From: an uncultured Coriobacteriaceae bacterium
Lineage (GTDB): Bacteria > Actinomycetota > Coriobacteriia > Coriobacteriales > Atopobiaceae
Assembly: GCA_902773995.1 (NCBI GenBank)
Contig: CACYGL010000023.1
Coordinates: 1 to 50,857 of the forward strand
Direction: 5' to 3'
Length of the DNA: 50,857 nucleotides
Position 1 is the stretch's first letter. Each line of letters begins with the position of its first letter. Positions 37,838 to 46,180 of this stretch are shown here, piece after piece. The notes beneath the pieces were generated by a model. It was not told the DNA's origin and did not search any database. It saw only the letters and a program-made list of their open reading frames with translations. Made by a program: the position numbers and the translations under genes.

Positions 37838-40800
37838 CAGGCATCGACCACCTTTCCAGTCGCCTTGTCGAGGCGCTGAGAGACGACGTGGCTCACGCCG
37901 TCGGCCTGCATGGAGACGCCATAGAGGACGTCGGCCTGCTCCATCGTCCTTCTCTGGTGCGAGATGACGATGAGCTGCGTCGAGTCCTTGAGCTGCTCGA
38001 TGGCGTCAAGGAGCTTGGAGAGGTTGGAGTCGTCGAGCGCAGCCTCCACCTCGTCGAACACATAGAAGGGCACCGTGCGTGTCTTGTAGACGGCAAAGAG
38101 CAGCGCCAGCGCCGTGAGGGACTTCTCGCCACCGGACATGAGCGACATCTTGGTGATGCGCTTGCCCCTGGGCTGCGCCACGATCTCGATGCCCGTCTCG
38201 GAAAGGTTGTCCGGGTCGGTCATCTCGATGTGGGCGTGGCCGCCAGGGAAGAGCATCGAGAAGATTTCTGAGAAGTTCTCGTTCACCTTGTCAAAGACCA
38301 CGAGGAACCTGTTGCGCATCTTGCGGTCGATGGCAGCGTTGATCTTCTTGAGCGCCACGCGGGCTGCCTCGAGGTCTGCGACCTGCTCGCCAATGTAGTC
38401 CGCACGCTGCTTCAGGCGGATGTACTCGTCCATCGCGACCTCGTTCACGGGGCCGATGGAGGCGAGCTGGCCCTCGAGCTGGTCCGCCTCGCGCTCGGCG
38501 GCCTCGCGGTCGTCCGGCGCGGGGAGCGAGAGCGCCTCGTCGAGAACGGCTCCCGTTGCCTGGATGGCATCGATGGCATTTTGGACCTGAACCTCCAGAC
38601 GGCCAAGGTCGACCTTGACCGCAGAGGCGGCGTCGCGGGCGCGGGTGAGCTCGGCGGTGGCGTCATTCACGGCGGTCTTTGCGTCGCCGATGGTGCGCTT
38701 CAGGGAGTCTGAGTCTGCCTCCGCGAGCGAGGCGCGGTCCTTGAGACGCGCCGCCCAGTCGAGTGCGCGGGCGCGGATGGCGTCGTAGCGGTCATGGAGC
38801 GGGTCCACGCGCAGGCGCACGACCTCGAGGGCACGCGAGCCCTCCTCGGTAGCCACGATGCGCGCGTCAAGGTCGTGCTTGCGGTTGGCAAGCTCGCGCT
38901 CGCGCGACGCGAGGTTCTTGGCGCGCTCCTTGGCCATCGCAAGCTCCAGACGCGCGTCAGAGAGCTCGTGGGACGCCTTGCCCTGGGCGCGCACGGCCTC
39001 GTCGTGCTGCGTGCGCAGGTCGCCCAGGCCACCGGCCAGCTCCTCCGCCTTGGCGCGTGCCGCTGCGGCGGCTGCCTTGTGCTCCTCGATGTGCGAGCGG
39101 GCGTCTGCCGCGCGCTCGGATGCAGCGTCTCGCTGGCGCGTGACCTGGCGTTGCTCGTCTGCCGCGCGCTGGCGCTGCGCGTCCAGGCGCCCCATCTCGG
39201 ACGTGACTGAGGAGAGCTCACCCGAGAGTCGCGCGACGTCGCCTTTTGCGGCCGCGGCACCGTCGCGCGACGCGGCAAGCGCAGCCTCTGCCGCACTCAC
39301 GGCCTCCGTCGCTGCCCCGAGCGATGCGCGCAGCTCCCCCATGCCCTCCTCGAGGGCTCGAATGCGGCGCTTGCGCTCGAGGGCGCCCGCCTCGGTCGAG
39401 GGCGCAGTGCCAACCACGCAGCGACCATCGGGCGTGACGGTGACGCCGTCCTGCGTGACATAGGTGAGCGCCGGCATGGCCTGGTGCGCACGGATGGCCT
39501 CCTCGGCACTTCCCACGAGCCTGATGTCGCCGAGAAGCGCCGTGAGGAGCGGACGCGCGGCGTCAGAGACGCGCAGGTGCGAGATGAGCGCCTCGCCGGG
39601 GGCGCCCTCCGCCGCCACCGCAGCGGGTGCGGCCTCGCGGAAGACCACGGTCGCCCTGCCCTCGGCGCGCCCCTGCGAGAGCGCGGAGGCCGCGAGCGTG
39701 CCCGCGTCCGTGGCGCTTGCCACCACGAAGGCAGCAAGGTCATCACCGAGCAGGCGCTCTACCAGGGACTCCGTTGCCTCGTCGGCGTCGATGAGATCTG
39801 CCAGGCGGCACTCGACAAGGTCCGCCGCCTTCCCCTTGGAGACGGCCTCAACAAGCGGGCTTGCCTTCTCCACGTTGGCGTCAACGGAATGCAGCGCCGA
39901 GAGGGTGGCCTCGGAGGACGAGAGCTTGGTGCGAGCAGAGCGCTCCTCGTCACGGGCGTGCTTGAGCGCGGCCTGGGCCTCGGCAATGGTGCCGGCAAGC
40001 TCCTCCGCCTTGGCACGGGCGTCGGCAAGCTGGGCCTCCACGCGAGCCTTGCGCTCTCCCCTCTCGGCCAGCGCCTCCTCGGTTGTGGCGAGGGTCTCGG
40101 CCACCTGCTCGAGGCGGCTCTTGTACATGCCGTCCTCGACCTCAGCGTTCGAGATCTGGTCCTCGAGCTTGGCAAAGGCGAGGGTCTCCCTATCTGCCTC
40201 GGCGCGTGCCTGGCGCTCGTCGGCCTGGCGCTTGTTGAGGGCGTCCTCCAGCTCGCGCCGATGCGCCACGGCGTCCCGCGACGCCTTCGAGAGCGCCTCC
40301 ATGCCCTCCTCGAGCTCGCGCTGGCGCACGCGGGCATCAGAGAGGTCCCCGGCCACGCGCTCGTGCTCCTCGGTCACGTCCGCGCGCTGCTTGCGCATGG
40401 TCGAGATCTGCATGCGCATCTCGGAGAGGCGCGAGACCATGTTCTTGCCCTTCTCCTCCAGGAGGCGCATGTCCGAGTCCATGCGGCCGAGGATGTCCTG
40501 CATGCGGCGGCGCTGCTCGCCGAGGTCGCCCACAAAGAGGCCCTTCTGCTCGAGGAGCGACTGGTACTTCTCGAGCTCTGCGGACTTCTCGTCCAGGCGG
40601 TACTGGGCAAGCTCGACGGCGGCGTCGGCCTCGCGGCCGCGGGCCGAGAGCGTGCCGTAGGAGGCCTGCAGGCGGCGCAGGTCGTCAACCGCGAGCTGCG
40701 TGCGCAGCTCGGTCAGGCGCTCGGTGATGTCGTGGGCGCGCTTTGCCTTGTCGACCTGGCGCTCGAGGGGCTTGAGCTGGCGGTTAATCTCACGCTCGAC

Positions 40801-41379
40801 CACCTTGGCGCGCGCAAGGTTATCGTCCATCGAGGAGAGTTTTCGAAGGCTGCGCTCCTTGCGCCTGCGGTGCTTGGAGATGTCTGCCGCCTCCTCGATG
40901 AGCTCGCGGCGCTCCTCAGGGCGGCTCTGGAGGATGGAGTCAAGCTTTCCCTGGCTGATGATCGAGTGGGTGTCCTTGCCCAGGCCGGAGTCGTGGAGGA
41001 TGTCCTGCACGTCCATGAGGCGCGCGGGCGCGCCGTTGATGAGGTACTCGGACTCGCCCGAGCGATACATCCGACGCGTGATGCCCACCTCGGAGAAGTC
41101 GATGGGCAGCGTGTGATCTGAGTTGTCGAGTACCAGCGTGACCTCGGCCACACCCACGGCTGGCCTTGCGGAGCTGCCTGAGAAGATCACGTCCTCCATG
41201 GCCTGGCCGCGGAGCATTTTGGCGCTCTGCTCGCCCAGGACCCAGAGAATGGCGTCAGAGACGTTCGACTTGCCCGAGCCGTTGGGACCCACAACCACGT
41301 TGAGGCCGGGGTCGAAGGACATGGATGTCCTGTCGGCGAAGGACTTGAAGCCCTTGAGTGTGAGCGACTTCAGATACAA
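37837..41379 (-). CDS. smc: Chromosome segregation protein SMC
   Basis: Condensin ATPase that organises and separates chromosomes. The 1180-residue protein has Walker A GPNGSGKSNVSDAI at about 32-45, a long coiled coil, a hinge around 510-660 (LVERLLGDDLAAFVVASATD; GRCVVGTAPSTEAGALERKR), a second coiled coil, and the C-terminal signature LMSGGEKSLTALALLFAVYK with Walker B FYVFDEVEAALDDSNLSK. TTG start (MYLKSLTLKGFKSFADRTSM) after GAGAGGACC; full family length. It lies between rnc and ftsY. Confidence 0.95.
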   Translation of the reverse strand: MYLKSLTLKGFKSFADRTSMSFDPGLNVVVGPNGSGKSNVSDAILWVLGEQSAKMLRGQAMEDVIFSGSSARPAVGVAEVTLVLDNSDHTLPIDFSEVGITRRMYRSGESEYLINGAPARLMDVQDILHDSGLGKDTHSIISQGKLDSILQSRPEERRELIEEAADISKHRRRKERSLRKLSSMDDNLARAKVVEREINRQLKPLERQVDKAKRAHDITERLTELRTQLAVDDLRRLQASYGTLSARGREADAAVELAQYRLDEKSAELEKYQSLLEQKGLFVGDLGEQRRRMQDILGRMDSDMRLLEEKGKNMVSRLSEMRMQISTMRKQRADVTEEHERVAGDLSDARVRQRELEEGMEALSKASRDAVAHRRELEDALNKRQADERQARAEADRETLAFAKLEDQISNAEVEDGMYKSRLEQVAETLATTEEALAERGERKARVEAQLADARAKAEELAGTIAEAQAALKHARDEERSARTKLSSSEATLSALHSVDANVEKASPLVEAVSKGKAADLVECRLADLIDADEATESLVERLLGDDLAAFVVASATDAGTLAASALSQGRAEGRATVVFREAAPAAVAAEGAPGEALISHLRVSDAARPLLTALLGDIRLVGSAEEAIRAHQAMPALTYVTQDGVTVTPDGRCVVGTAPSTEAGALERKRRIRALEEGMGELRASLGAATEAVSAAEAALAASRDGAAAAKGDVARLSGELSSVTSEMGRLDAQRQRAADEQRQVTRQRDAASERAADARSHIEEHKAAAAAARAKAEELAGGLGDLRTQHDEAVRAQGKASHELSDARLELAMAKERAKNLASRERELANRKHDLDARIVATEEGSRALEVVRLRVDPLHDRYDAIRARALDWAARLKDRASLAEADSDSLKRTIGDAKTAVNDATAELTRARDAASAVKVDLGRLEVQVQNAIDAIQATGAVLDEALSLPAPDDREAAEREADQLEGQLASIGPVNEVAMDEYIRLKQRADYIGEQVADLEAARVALKKINAAIDRKMRNRFLVVFDKVNENFSEIFSMLFPGGHAHIEMTDPDNLSETGIEIVAQPRGKRITKMSLMSGGEKSLTALALLFAVYKTRTVPFYVFDEVEAALDDSNLSKLLDAIEQLKDSTQLIVISHQRRTMEQADVLYGVSMQADGVSHVVSQRLDKATGKVVDA

Positions 41380-41402
41380 GGGTGGTCCTCTCGCTTCTCG
41401 GG

Positions 41403-42158
41403 CTAGTGCTCGTCGGCGTCAGCGGGGGCGACGCTGGCGTCTGCCCCCTTGTCGCCGCCCTGTCCCATGCGCTCGAGCGCGTCCGCGGCGGCGGCGTTCT
41501 CGGAGCTCTTCTTGGAGGGGCCGGAACCCCTGCCCACGCGCTTGCCGTCGACCAGCACAACGGAGGTGAAGGTGGGGTCGTGCGCGGGGCCCTCCTCGCC
41601 CACGAGCTTGTACTCTGGAGCAAGGCGCAGGTCGCGCTGGGTGATCTCCTGCAGGCGCGACTTGGGGTTTATCGGTCGCTCGGAGAGACGGTCGACAAGC
41701 TCAGGCGTGAAGTGCGAGGAAAGCGTGTCGAGCACGAACCTGCGCGTGTCCTCGTAGCCGGCATCGAGGTAGAGGGCGCCCACGATGGACTCGTAGACGT
41801 TCTCGAGGGCGGAGTGCATGCCGCGCGCGTGCGTGCCCTTCTCGGACTCGCCCACCACGATGAGCGGCGCAATGCCAAGGTCACCCGACACCTCAGAGAG
41901 CGTCTCGCCCGAGACGAGCGAGATCTTGAGCCTTGTGAGCGCGCCCTCGTCGAGGCCGGGAAAGCGCTCGAAGAGCTCGGTGGCGACGATGGCCCCAAGG
42001 ATGGAGTCGCCCAAGAACTCGAGCCTCTCGTAGGAGGCCGAGACGGGCTTTCCCTCCACCGCCGAGGGGTGTGTGATGGCAGATGTTATGAGCCTTTTGT
42101 CGGTGAAGTGGTGGCCGCAGATGCGCTCCACCTCGCTGACCTTTTCATGCGTGTTCAA
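41403..42158 (-). CDS. rnc: Ribonuclease III
   Basis: Double-strand RNA endonuclease for rRNA and mRNA processing. The 251-residue protein has the catalytic signature YERLEFLGDSILGAIVA (about 43-60), the second acidic site near ENVYESIVGALYLDAGY, and a C-terminal dsRNA-binding domain (NPKSRLQEITQRD ... GSGPSKKSSENAAAADAL). It ends with a 25-residue Asp/Ala tail. TTG start with AGGAGAG. It lies between acpP and smc, the usual Gram-positive order. Confidence 0.93.
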   Translation of the reverse strand: MNTHEKVSEVERICGHHFTDKRLITSAITHPSAVEGKPVSASYERLEFLGDSILGAIVATELFERFPGLDEGALTRLKISLVSGETLSEVSGDLGIAPLIVVGESEKGTHARGMHSALENVYESIVGALYLDAGYEDTRRFVLDTLSSHFTPELVDRLSERPINPKSRLQEITQRDLRLAPEYKLVGEEGPAHDPTFTSVVLVDGKRVGRGSGPSKKSSENAAAADALERMGQGGDKGADASVAPADADEH

Positions 42159-42183
42159 GTGAGAGAGCTCTCCTTACAAAAGC

Positions 42184-42423
42184 TTATTGAGCGGCCTCGA
42201 TGGCGCTCACGGCGTCGCCCACGGTGGCGATCTTCTCGAGGGCCTCGTCGTCAAAGGTGAGGTCGAACTCATCCTCGAGGGCGGTGACCAGCTCGAGCAG
42301 GTCGAAGGAGTCTGCGCCGAGGTCCTTGAAGGCGGTCTCCTCGGTGAGCTCGACGTCTGCCGGGACATCGAGGGTGTCGTTCACAACCGAGATGACCTTC
42401 TCGAGAATGGCGTCATGGTCCAT
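42184..42423 (-). CDS. acpP: Acyl carrier protein
   Basis: Carries fatty-acyl chains on phosphopantetheine. The 79-residue acidic protein has the attachment serine in LGADSFDLLELVTALEDEFD (Ser near 39; the usual D-S-L is D-S-F here). ATG with a perfect GGAGG seven bases upstream. It is next to plsX, which uses acyl-ACP. Confidence 0.94.
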   Translation of the reverse strand: MDHDAILEKVISVVNDTLDVPADVELTEETAFKDLGADSFDLLELVTALEDEFDLTFDDEALEKIATVGDAVSAIEAAQ

Positions 42424-42499
42424 GGGTTCCTCCTAGCGGATTGACATTGCCGGTTCGCGCGGGCCGAGAAGGCCCGCACACACGAGCCTATGGTACCCG

Positions 42500-43489
42500 T
42501 TACTCGGCCTTCTCGCAGGCCTTGGCAATACGTTCGCAGAGCTGTCCGCGGGCGGCGCGGGCGCAGGCAAGTGTGCCGCTGGCCACGGCCTCGGCGCTGG
42601 TGCTGCCGTGTCCCTTGACCACAGGAGCGCGCAGGCCGAGAAGGACGGCACCGCCCATCTCATCACCAGAGAGCTCGCCCGCAACGGTCTTAAGCGCCGG
42701 CTTGAGCATGAGGGCACCCAGGCCCGCACGCTTGGACTCGCCGGCAGCGGCCTTGACGCGCGACACGATGAACTTTGCCGTGCCCTCAATGGTCTTCAGG
42801 GCAACGTTGCCCGTGAAGCCATCTGCCACGATAACGTCAAAAGTACCCGCGAGAAGGTCTGTACCCTCGGCGTTGCCCACAAAGCCGCAGTTGCCCTCTG
42901 CCAGCGCCTTGTGGTAGGACAGCGCGAGCTCGGAGCCCTTGGTGTCCTCCGAGCCGTTGCAGAGAAGCGCCACGCGGGGCTCGTCTACGTCCAAGACTAC
43001 CTGCGCATAGGCGCGGCCCATGTGCGCAAACTGCACAATCACGTCCGGCTGTACGTCCGCGTTGGCGCCGCAGTCGAGAAGGACCGTCTTCTTGCCCGAG
43101 ATACCGGGGGCGGCAAGCGTGAGCGCCGGCCGGCGAATGCCCTTGATGCGCCCAATGCCAAAGGTCGCGGCGGTGAGCACGGCGCCGGTGGAGCCAGCGG
43201 AGAAGAGGCCGTCCGCCTGGCCGGCGCGCACCGCTGAGGCGGCGCGAACGATGCTTGCATCCTTCTTCTTGCGCACGGCGGAGGCGGGATGCTCGTCCAT
43301 GGCGATGACCTCGGTGGTCACGAGGGCCTCCGCGCGCTCGTGGTCGCGCGCGAAGGGCTCGACCACAGAAGCGTCGCCCGCCACAAGAACCTTGAGCTCG
43401 GGGTCGAGCTCGAGGGCCTTGGCAACGCCTTCGAGCAGCACGGAAGGCTCGCGGTCGGAGCCCATGACGTCAACGCAGATGGTGGTCAT
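42500..43489 (-). CDS. plsX: Phosphate acyltransferase PlsX
   Basis: Converts acyl-ACP into acyl-phosphate for phospholipid synthesis. The 329-residue protein opens with ICVDVMGSDREPSVLLEGVA and has the family strands GLFSAGSTGAVLTAATFGIGR, LLDCGANADVQPDVIVQFA and FDVIVADGFTGNVALKTIEG. ATG with GGAGG four bases upstream. A strong terminator lies between it and rpmF, so the plsX-acpP-rnc-smc-ftsY-ffh part may depend on read-through or a separate promoter. Confidence 0.94.
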   Translation of the reverse strand: MTTICVDVMGSDREPSVLLEGVAKALELDPELKVLVAGDASVVEPFARDHERAEALVTTEVIAMDEHPASAVRKKKDASIVRAASAVRAGQADGLFSAGSTGAVLTAATFGIGRIKGIRRPALTLAAPGISGKKTVLLDCGANADVQPDVIVQFAHMGRAYAQVVLDVDEPRVALLCNGSEDTKGSELALSYHKALAEGNCGFVGNAEGTDLLAGTFDVIVADGFTGNVALKTIEGTAKFIVSRVKAAAGESKRAGLGALMLKPALKTVAGELSGDEMGGAVLLGLRAPVVKGHGSTSAEAVASGTLACARAARGQLCERIAKACEKAE

Positions 43490-43530
43490 CTATCCTCCAA
43501 GGTTGCTGTGGGGCGCTCGCGCGCAAGATT

Positions 43531-43566
43531 AAAAAAGGAGGCCGACCCCAGAAGGGACCGACCTCC
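43531..43566 (-). terminator. Strong terminator between rpmF and plsX
   Basis: On the minus strand GGAGGTCGGTCCC-TTCT-GGGGTCGGCCTCC makes a 13-pair stem (with wobbles), followed by TTTTTTAA. It starts 24 bases after the rpmF stop. It would make the ribosomal-protein transcript more abundant than the lipid and SRP genes behind it. Confidence 0.88.
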
Positions 43567-43589
43567 CAGGCCATGTTGCAGGCATGGGG

Positions 43590-43737
43590 CTACTCGGTGA
43601 CAACGACCTCGCGGTCCTTGTAGTAGCCGGGCTCCGCAACGCGGGCACACGGAACGAGCCGGAGTGGCGACCTTGCTGTTGGCCGAACGACGGGTGTGCG
43701 TGGCTCCACGGCCCTTTTTCTGCTTAGGAACTGCCAT
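43590..43737 (-). pseudogene. rpmF: 50S ribosomal protein L32, frame broken in this sequence
   Basis: The start MAVPKQKKGRGATHTRRSAN and the first zinc pair CPRCG match L32. Then, instead of the second C-x-x-C, the frame changes; the true end YYKDREVVVTE-stop is readable in another frame and stops at 43590. About eleven residues with the second cysteine pair are absent at GAGCC|CGGCTAC. If read as is, the protein runs on to 43486 with a nonsense tail. Other L32 paralogues may exist elsewhere; otherwise this looks like a sequence fault. Preceded by an extended -10 promoter. Confidence 0.85.
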
Positions 43738-43813
43738 CTTGAACCTCTCTTGCTCTTACACCGCGCCCCTCGTGGAGACGCGGGGCAACTTGACCAAAAA
43801 TCATGCGTAGATG

Positions 43814-43822
43814 ACTATACCA
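43814..43822 (-). promoter_or_regulatory. Extended -10 promoter of rpmF
   Basis: On the minus strand TGG-TATAGT (43822-43814), about 75 bases before the rpmF start. The leader contains GCCCC/GGGGC (43765-43786), a possible autoregulatory stem. Confidence 0.5.
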
Positions 43823-43858
43823 CGCAATTGGGCATATGCGCCAGATGCGGCAATATCT

Positions 43859-44476
43859 TCACTCTGCATCCGGTTTGTCGTCTTTGGACTGCTCGCCGGG
43901 GACGGGCGCATCGCCCTTCTCGTCCTCATCGTGGTCCAGGTCGAGCGAGGCGAGAACCGCGAACGGGCTTGCCTTCAGACGGTCCTCCTCGATCTGGGCT
44001 GCGTGGCCACAGTCCTCCTCGTTGAGATTGGCGCCGCAGACGGGGCAGAGGCCCTTGCAATCCGGACGGCACAGCACCACAAAGGGCGTCTCCATGACAA
44101 GCGCCGAGAGGAGCGCGCCCGAGAGGTCGATGGTGTTGTCAGCCGAGACGAGCGAGAAGTCCAGCTCGTCGTCATCGTCGTCGCCCGTGTCCTCAGGCTC
44201 CTCGAAGAGGTAGTACTCATCGACCTCGCCGCTCACGTCGAACTCCGCGGGGCTGAGGCAGCGGTCGCAGGTGCCCACCACGTGCGTGGTGAGGATGCCC
44301 GTGGCGAGGATTCCCTCGCCCGCGTTGGTGAGCATGAGGTCGTAGTCGATGCCGGAGGGCAGCGAGAACTCGCGCTCGCCAAGGGTGTAGGACGTCTCGT
44401 CGAGGTGGCCCTTCAGGGGCAGGGTGTCACCTGCCTCCCCCAGGCGCGCGTCAAGTGCAAGAATCACAGGCTGCAT
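43859..44476 (-). CDS. yceD: DUF177 protein (YceD-like), L32-linked
   Basis: A 205-residue acidic protein with the DUF177 core: THVVGTCDRCLSPAEFDVSG, the EYYLFEEPED region, ISL-type strands and the C-terminal cysteine cluster CRPDCKGLCPVCGANLNEED, probably metal-binding. DUF177 genes sit next to rpmF in most bacteria and are linked to 23S rRNA and L32; the mechanism is not settled. It lies five bases after the coiled-coil gene. The tail of about 25 Asp/Glu/Lys-rich residues looks disordered. Confidence 0.88.
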   Translation of the reverse strand: MQPVILALDARLGEAGDTLPLKGHLDETSYTLGEREFSLPSGIDYDLMLTNAGEGILATGILTTHVVGTCDRCLSPAEFDVSGEVDEYYLFEEPEDTGDDDDDELDFSLVSADNTIDLSGALLSALVMETPFVVLCRPDCKGLCPVCGANLNEEDCGHAAQIEEDRLKASPFAVLASLDLDHDEDEKGDAPVPGEQSKDDKPDAE

Positions 44477-44481
44477 GGCGC

Positions 44482-44979
44482 TTACCAGGGAACGTTGTTC
44501 GAAGTGTTGCGCGGGCCGGAGTTCTCGTCGAGCGTCTGGCGGACGCGGGAGACCGAGTTGGTGAGCGACTTGAGGTTTTCCTCGAGGTGCGCGAGCACAG
44601 TGTCCGCGTACTCCTCGGCGTTGTAGCGGGTGTCACGCTCGTACTGGGCCGCCTGGTCCTTGATGCTGTCTGCCTGTTGCTGGGCGAGACGGACGACCTC
44701 CTGGTCGCCGGCAAGAATCATGGCCTGCTGCTGGGCGTCGGCAATGATGCTGTCGGCCTGCTGCTGGGCGCGGTCCAGCGTCTCCTGCTCCTCCTTGAGG
44801 ATGCGGCGCGCGTCCTGGAACTCCTGCGGGAAGACCCTGCGGATCTCGTCGAGAATCTCGTACACGTCCTGTGCGTCGACAATCTTCTTCTGGCCGCCGC
44901 CGGTAAGCGGGGACTTCGCCTCGTTCACTAGCTGCTCGAGCTCGTCGACCAGGCTCTCTATTTCCTCACCCGGCTGCAT
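44482..44979 (-). CDS. Coiled-coil protein in the SepIVA position (DivIVA-like)
   Basis: A 165-residue coiled-coil protein, with EIESLVDELEQLVNEAKS at the N-terminus and a long A/Q/E-rich helix with tandem QQADSI repeats (near 75-115). Its place directly before DUF177 and rpmF matches mycobacterial Rv2927c (SepIVA), a septum/polar growth protein, but similarity was judged from position and composition only. ATG after AAGGAGA; an in-frame extension upstream has no site. Confidence 0.6.
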   Translation of the reverse strand: MQPGEEIESLVDELEQLVNEAKSPLTGGGQKKIVDAQDVYEILDEIRRVFPQEFQDARRILKEEQETLDRAQQQADSIIADAQQQAMILAGDQEVVRLAQQQADSIKDQAAQYERDTRYNAEEYADTVLAHLEENLKSLTNSVSRVRQTLDENSGPRNTSNNVPW

Positions 44980-45050
44980 CCAGGTCTCCTTTCGAGTGTG
45001 GGCCACTGCTCGGGCGTTCCCGTGCGCTGCCCGAGGGGCATATCACTTTG

Positions 45051-45059
45051 ATGGTAGCA
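45051..45059 (-). promoter_or_regulatory. Extended -10 promoter of the coiled-coil/DUF177/rpmF transcript
   Basis: On the minus strand TGC-TACCAT (45059-45051), with TTGGAG 19 bases upstream of the -10. It lies about 70 bases before the start of the coiled-coil gene. Confidence 0.45.
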
Positions 45060-45093
45060 GAAAAGCGCTGCAAGTCTCCAAGCGAGCCAAAGC

Positions 45094-45603
45094 TCACGCA
45101 TAGTGCGCACGGAGCCGCTCGGCCACGTTGGGCGGAACGAGGAAATCCACGTCGCCGCCCATCGCAGCGATCTCGCGCACGATGGACGAGGAGACGTAGC
45201 CGTACTTGGGGCTCGACATCACGAAGATCGACTCCAGGTCAGGCGCCATGTAGGTGTTGAGGTCTGCCTGCTGGAGCTCGTACTCGAAGTCTGTCGTGGC
45301 ACGCAGTCCCTTGACAACGCCGCCTGCCCCGCGCTCCTTGCAGAACTCAACGAGAAGGCCACAGAACGGCACCACCTCGATGCCGTCGGTCATGTTCTCG
45401 TCGCGCAGGGCGCGCTTGAGCATGTCCACGCGCTCCTCGAGCGTGAACTCGGTGCCCGTGCCGCGCTTGTGGCGCGACTCCGCCACGGCTACCGTCACCT
45501 GTGGGAAGAGCTTGCGGGCACGGCGGATCACGTCCATGTGGCCCAGAGTCACCGGGTCGAAGGTACCGGGCACCACCACGTGGGTGCAGAGCTCGCTAGT
45601 CAA
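45094..45603 (-). CDS. coaD: Pantetheine-phosphate adenylyltransferase
   Basis: Fourth step of coenzyme A synthesis. The 169-residue protein has VVVPGTFDPVTLGHMDVIRR (the T-x-G-H nucleotidyl-transferase site), VKGLRATTDFEYELQQADLN and GYVSSSIVREIAAMGGDV. The start is a TTG whose bases overlap the rsmD TAG (TTGACTAG); the longer open frame upstream is rsmD coding DNA. The rsmD-coaD pairing is standard. Confidence 0.92.
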   Translation of the reverse strand: MTSELCTHVVVPGTFDPVTLGHMDVIRRARKLFPQVTVAVAESRHKRGTGTEFTLEERVDMLKRALRDENMTDGIEVVPFCGLLVEFCKERGAGGVVKGLRATTDFEYELQQADLNTYMAPDLESIFVMSSPKYGYVSSSIVREIAAMGGDVDFLVPPNVAERLRAHYA

Positions 45604-46180
45604 CGTCCTGTCCTTTCTCGAGAAGGTCCACGCAGGTGATGCCATAGCGCTTGGTGCGCACGGGGGTGAGCCCCGGCACGCCAAGCCCCGGCGCCTGTGC
45701 GGAGCGCTCGTAGACCACGGTCGCTCCCGGGCGCAGCGCGCCCTGTGCGACAAGGTGTTCGAGCATAGCACTCACGACGTCCGCCGAGAGCGCATAGGGC
45801 GGGTCGAGAAAGACAACGTCGAAGGGCGCCCCGGCAATGCGGCCGCGCTCGGCAAGCTGGCAGGCGTCACCGCGAAGCACGGCATAGGCGTCCTTCTCGG
45901 CGCCAACCTTGGCAAGGTTGCGGCGAACCCGGGCAGCAGCGCGCGCGTCCTGGTCGATGAAGGTGCAGCGAGCCGCCCCGCGCGAGAGCAGCTCGATGCC
46001 CATGGCACCGGAGCCCGCGAATGCGTCGAGCACCGAGGATCCCTCTATGTTTAGCCCGCGCGCCGAGAGGATCATCGATGCCATTGCCTCGCGATTGCGG
46101 TCTGTCGTGGGACGTGTGACGCCACGGCCCTCCGGGGACTCCAGGGGCACGCCGCCCCACTTTCCACCAACAACCCTCAT
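45596..46180 (-). CDS. rsmD: 16S rRNA (guanine(966)-N2)-methyltransferase RsmD
   Basis: SAM-dependent N2 methylation of G966. The 194-residue protein begins MRVVGGKWGGVPLESPEG, then RPTTDRNREAMASMI, the SAM loop VLDAFAGSGAMGIELLSRGA and the catalytic VVFLDPPYAL (N/D-P-P-Y). The ATG overlaps the recG stop (ATGA). Confidence 0.92.
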   Translation of the reverse strand: MRVVGGKWGGVPLESPEGRGVTRPTTDRNREAMASMILSARGLNIEGSSVLDAFAGSGAMGIELLSRGAARCTFIDQDARAAARVRRNLAKVGAEKDAYAVLRGDACQLAERGRIAGAPFDVVFLDPPYALSADVVSAMLEHLVAQGALRPGATVVYERSAQAPGLGVPGLTPVRTKRYGITCVDLLEKGQDVD

